Shown here: piece after piece, positions 61,630 through 64,000 of the stretch
Layout of the letters: every line of letters starts with the position of its first letter
How positions within the stretch are numbered: position 1 is the stretch's first letter
DNA from: Chryseobacterium sp. Leaf180
GTDB lineage: Bacteria > Bacteroidota > Bacteroidia > Flavobacteriales > Weeksellaceae
Assembly: GCF_001424585.1 (NCBI RefSeq)
Contig: NZ_LMPJ01000008.1
Coordinates: forward strand, 1 to 64,000
Length of the DNA stretch: 64,000 nt
Direction: 5' to 3'
Made by a program: the position numbers and the translations under genes
The notes under the pieces: generated by a model
What the model was told of the DNA's origin: nothing
The model's input: the letters and a program-made list of their open reading frames with translations, nothing else
Databases searched by the model: none

Positions 61630-64000
61630 ATGATAAAAAAACTACTCTTTTTTTTCTTTGTCGCCTTCTCTGTTCTCTCAAATGCTCAGGAAGACTGCGT
61701 GACAGCGATCACAGTTTGCGGAAATTCAAACATCAATTATACACCTGCGGGAATCGGAAATATCAACGAAAATCTTGGAAACTGTCTTTCTGGGGAACAT
61801 CATTCGGTTTGGTATAAATTTACGATCGCAACGAGCGGAACTTTAACATTTAATCTTGTTCCAACCGGACCTGTGGATTACGACTGGGCGATCTACGGTC
61901 CAAATAAATCCTGCAGTAATCTTGGAACCGCTATTCGCTGCAACGCATCGGGAGATTTCGGGAGTACAGGAATGACGATGACGAATACCAACACGACTTC
62001 GGGCGCAGGAAATACCGATCCGTACTGCAAATACATGGATGTGGTGGCCGGACAAACGTACTATCTTTATCTTGATAACTGGTCGAGCACGGTTTATACT
62101 TTTAATCTGACCTGGGGCGGAACAGCGACTTTTATATCACCGTTTACCAATCCTGCGATTTCTCCAAATCCTTTTATTCCGCCAGGCGTTCCTGGTACGA
62201 CTACAGGCGCTCCGAGAGAAATAAATATCTGCGGAAGTTCTACGGTTTACAATTTCAGTACACTTACTCCAGGAATTTTAAACGGAAACGCCAATTTTTC
62301 GGTAAATTATTACAGTTCGGCAAATAATGCAGCGACGGGAACCAATCCGATTCTTACGCCGATTACAGTTAATGCAAATGCAACGTATTATTACACGATC
62401 AGTTATCTCGATCCAGCGAACCCGAATAATTCCGCAAATGCTTGCAAGCAAACCAATACGATTATTTTTAAAGATAAAAGTCTGACGGCGAGCATTACGG
62501 CATCCTCAACAGTTTTATGCCCGAACGGAAACATCACTTTAACCTCAAACAGCTCCACCGGCAACACTTGGTCTACAGGCGCAACAACGCAATCGATTAC
62601 CGTAACAACTCCGGGCAATTATACTCTGACAAGAACCAACGGCATCTGCACAAGTCCGGTCGCTTCTGTTAATATTACACAGGATACAAATCCGAATGTG
62701 CAGATTACGGGGAATTTATTTCTGTGCGAAAATTCTTCTACAACACTTACAGCAACTTCGAACGGCACCGGAAATACGTATCTGTGGTCGACGACTGCTA
62801 CTACGCCTTCTATAAATGTCACCGCTCCCGGAACATACACAGTAACAGTAAAAACTCCTGCAAATTGTCTTTATAATCAGTCGGTAACGGTTGGACAAGG
62901 AGTTGTACCGAACATTATAAGCACCAATTTTACAACGTGTTCAGCGACGCCGAATGCTTTGTTTGATTTGATTCTATTACAAAGTCAAATCAGTTCTACG
63001 CCTGGTCTGACTTTCGATTTTTATTTAAATCAAAGTGATGCATTGGCCGGAAATTCAGCGACAATTCCAAATCCCAGCACATTTACTTCAACCGGAGGAA
63101 CTATTTATGTACGAATCAAATCTACAACCTGCGCAAAAGTAGTAGCGGTAAACTTAAGTGTTACCATAAAACCAATCGCACAAATTACTGCATCATCAAT
63201 GGTAATCTGTGGAAATTCTTCCGTTACTTTAACATCAAATTCTGCAACAGGAAATCTTTGGTCAACTGGTGCTACAACTCAGTCGATTACGGTTTCTTCG
63301 CCTGGAATTTACACTTTAACGGTTAGTGGCAACAATACTTACTGCACCAGCGATGCCGCTTCCATCAATATTTTCCAAGACGCAGACCCAGATGTGCAGA
63401 TTTCCGGAGCGCTTATTTTCTGTCAGGGAACACCTACGACCCTTAACGCAACAGCCAACGGAGTAGGAAACAGTTTTTTATGGTCAAACGGCGCTACGAC
63501 TTCATCTATTGATGTTAATTCGGCAGGAACTTATACCGTTACGGTAACTACGGTAAATGGATGTACATTTACAAAATCTACAGTTGTAACAATGGATCCG
63601 GCAATTACCATCAATATCAATCCGCCAACACAGATCGACTGTTCGCAGGCGCAAATTACTTTAAACGCTACTTCTTCTGTTTATCATTCGGGCGCAACTT
63701 TTCTCTGGACGACTTCCGGAGGAAATATAGTATCTGGCGGCAACACCTTGACTCCGGTTGTGAATAACAGTGGTATTTATACTTTAACCATTACAAGCCC
63801 CACATTGAACGGCTGTTCAAAACAGGCTTCAGTTACAGTTATTAAAAACAATACGCCGCCTGCAATCAGCGTTTCTGCAAGCCAATTGAAAATCTGCAAA
63901 GGAAGTTCTGTGACATTAACAGCGACAGGCGCAATCACTTATAACTGGACAGGATTGCCCGGAACAGGAAGTTCGCAAACCGTTTTTCCTACTGGCACAA
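61630..64000 (+). CDS. Giant secreted Ig-like-repeat protein (5' part, runs off the window)
   Basis: Open from the ATG at 61630 to the window end: 790 codons and no stop. Signal peptide (M-I-K-K-L-L, then F-run, cut after S-N-A-Q). Residues ~20-170 form a domain with S-V-W-Y-K-F-T-I-A-T-S-G-T-L-T-F-N, like the pre-peptidase-type N-terminal domain of flavobacterial adhesins. Then several ~75-residue Ig/PKD-like repeats follow, each with a core such as L-W-S-T-G-A-T-T-Q-S-I-T-V...G-x-Y-T-L-T-V and Cys pairs. The end, probably with a T9SS type B domain and gliding-adhesin-like function, is outside. Two repeats (near 62560 and 63255) are nearly identical at protein level. Confidence 0.85.
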   Translation, partial: MIKKLLFFFFVAFSVLSNAQEDCVTAITVCGNSNINYTPAGIGNINENLGNCLSGEHHSVWYKFTIATSGTLTFNLVPTGPVDYDWAIYGPNKSCSNLGTAIRCNASGDFGSTGMTMTNTNTTSGAGNTDPYCKYMDVVAGQTYYLYLDNWSSTVYTFNLTWGGTATFISPFTNPAISPNPFIPPGVPGTTTGAPREINICGSSTVYNFSTLTPGILNGNANFSVNYYSSANNAATGTNPILTPITVNANATYYYTISYLDPANPNNSANACKQTNTIIFKDKSLTASITASSTVLCPNGNITLTSNSSTGNTWSTGATTQSITVTTPGNYTLTRTNGICTSPVASVNITQDTNPNVQITGNLFLCENSSTTLTATSNGTGNTYLWSTTATTPSINVTAPGTYTVTVKTPANCLYNQSVTVGQGVVPNIISTNFTTCSATPNALFDLILLQSQISSTPGLTFDFYLNQSDALAGNSATIPNPSTFTSTGGTIYVRIKSTTCAKVVAVNLSVTIKPIAQITASSMVICGNSSVTLTSNSATGNLWSTGATTQSITVSSPGIYTLTVSGNNTYCTSDAASINIFQDADPDVQISGALIFCQGTPTTLNATANGVGNSFLWSNGATTSSIDVNSAGTYTVTVTTVNGCTFTKSTVVTMDPAITININPPTQIDCSQAQITLNATSSVYHSGATFLWTTSGGNIVSGGNTLTPVVNNSGIYTLTITSPTLNGCSKQASVTVIKNNTPPAISVSASQLKICKGSSVTLTATGAITYNWTGLPGTGSSQTVFPTGT

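Overview
The window comes from a chromosome of a flavobacterium, most likely a Chryseobacterium-like member of the Weeksellaceae. The evidence is: TAnnTTTG -7 promoter boxes in front of many genes and no Shine-Dalgarno sequences; type IX secretion (T9SS) C-terminal sorting domains; Bacteroidetes-restricted families (DUF4290, DUF3467, DUF5777, DUF6261); and the gene order rpsU - xer - hpf - tRNA(Thr-Tyr-Gly-Thr) - tuf - tRNA-Trp - secE - nusG - rplKAJL - rpoBC - DUF3467. No plasmid, prophage or intact insertion sequence is visible. The genus is inferred from recall, not from a search.

Layout. At 1-575 there are tandem leftward promoters for something beyond the left edge, plus an intergenic repeat behind upp. 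From 0.6 to 24.5 kb is mostly housekeeping: upp, der, a haem-binding protein, DUF4290-murA, murB, lnt, an MsbA-type exporter, truA, lpxK, dinB, a cytoplasmic alpha-amylase, an esterase and an alcohol dehydrogenase, with a few lipoproteins and T9SS cargo proteins between them. A 0.5-kb array of 21-bp tandem repeats lies directly in front of dinB. From 24.5 to 31 kb is accessory: a gene broken by an in-frame stop, a DUF6261 gene, a five-gene leftward operon (DUF5777 barrel, cytochrome c lipoprotein, YceI, ankyrin protein, DOMON-like T9SS protein) behind a Crp/Fnr regulator with a palindromic operator, and a second stop-interrupted membrane-protein gene.

From 31 to 61.3 kb, on the minus strand, runs the translation/transcription backbone listed above. 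It is interrupted three times: by three surface or secreted protein genes between rplL and rpoB (39.9-43.5 kb), by an outer-membrane protein gene between nusG and rplK (46.1-47.0 kb), and by a DUF4394 lipoprotein plus a complete two-component/CzcCBA metal-efflux operon between the tRNA cluster and tuf (49.4-58.7 kb). The transcription units around these insertions end in hairpin terminators, and rpoB, rplK and tuf each have their own promoter. The tRNA cluster carries a tandem duplication in which the Thr/Tyr members are damaged. The right end (61.6-64.0 kb) is the start of a very large Ig-like-repeat surface protein that runs off the window.

How the genes work together. murA, murB, lpxK, lnt and the MsbA-like exporter serve envelope building. 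The Crp-flanked operon looks like a regulated periplasmic/outer-membrane haem or redox module. The czc operon with its own sensor and regulator exports divalent metals. MurA carries Asp in place of the fosfomycin-reactive Cys, so intrinsic fosfomycin resistance is predicted.
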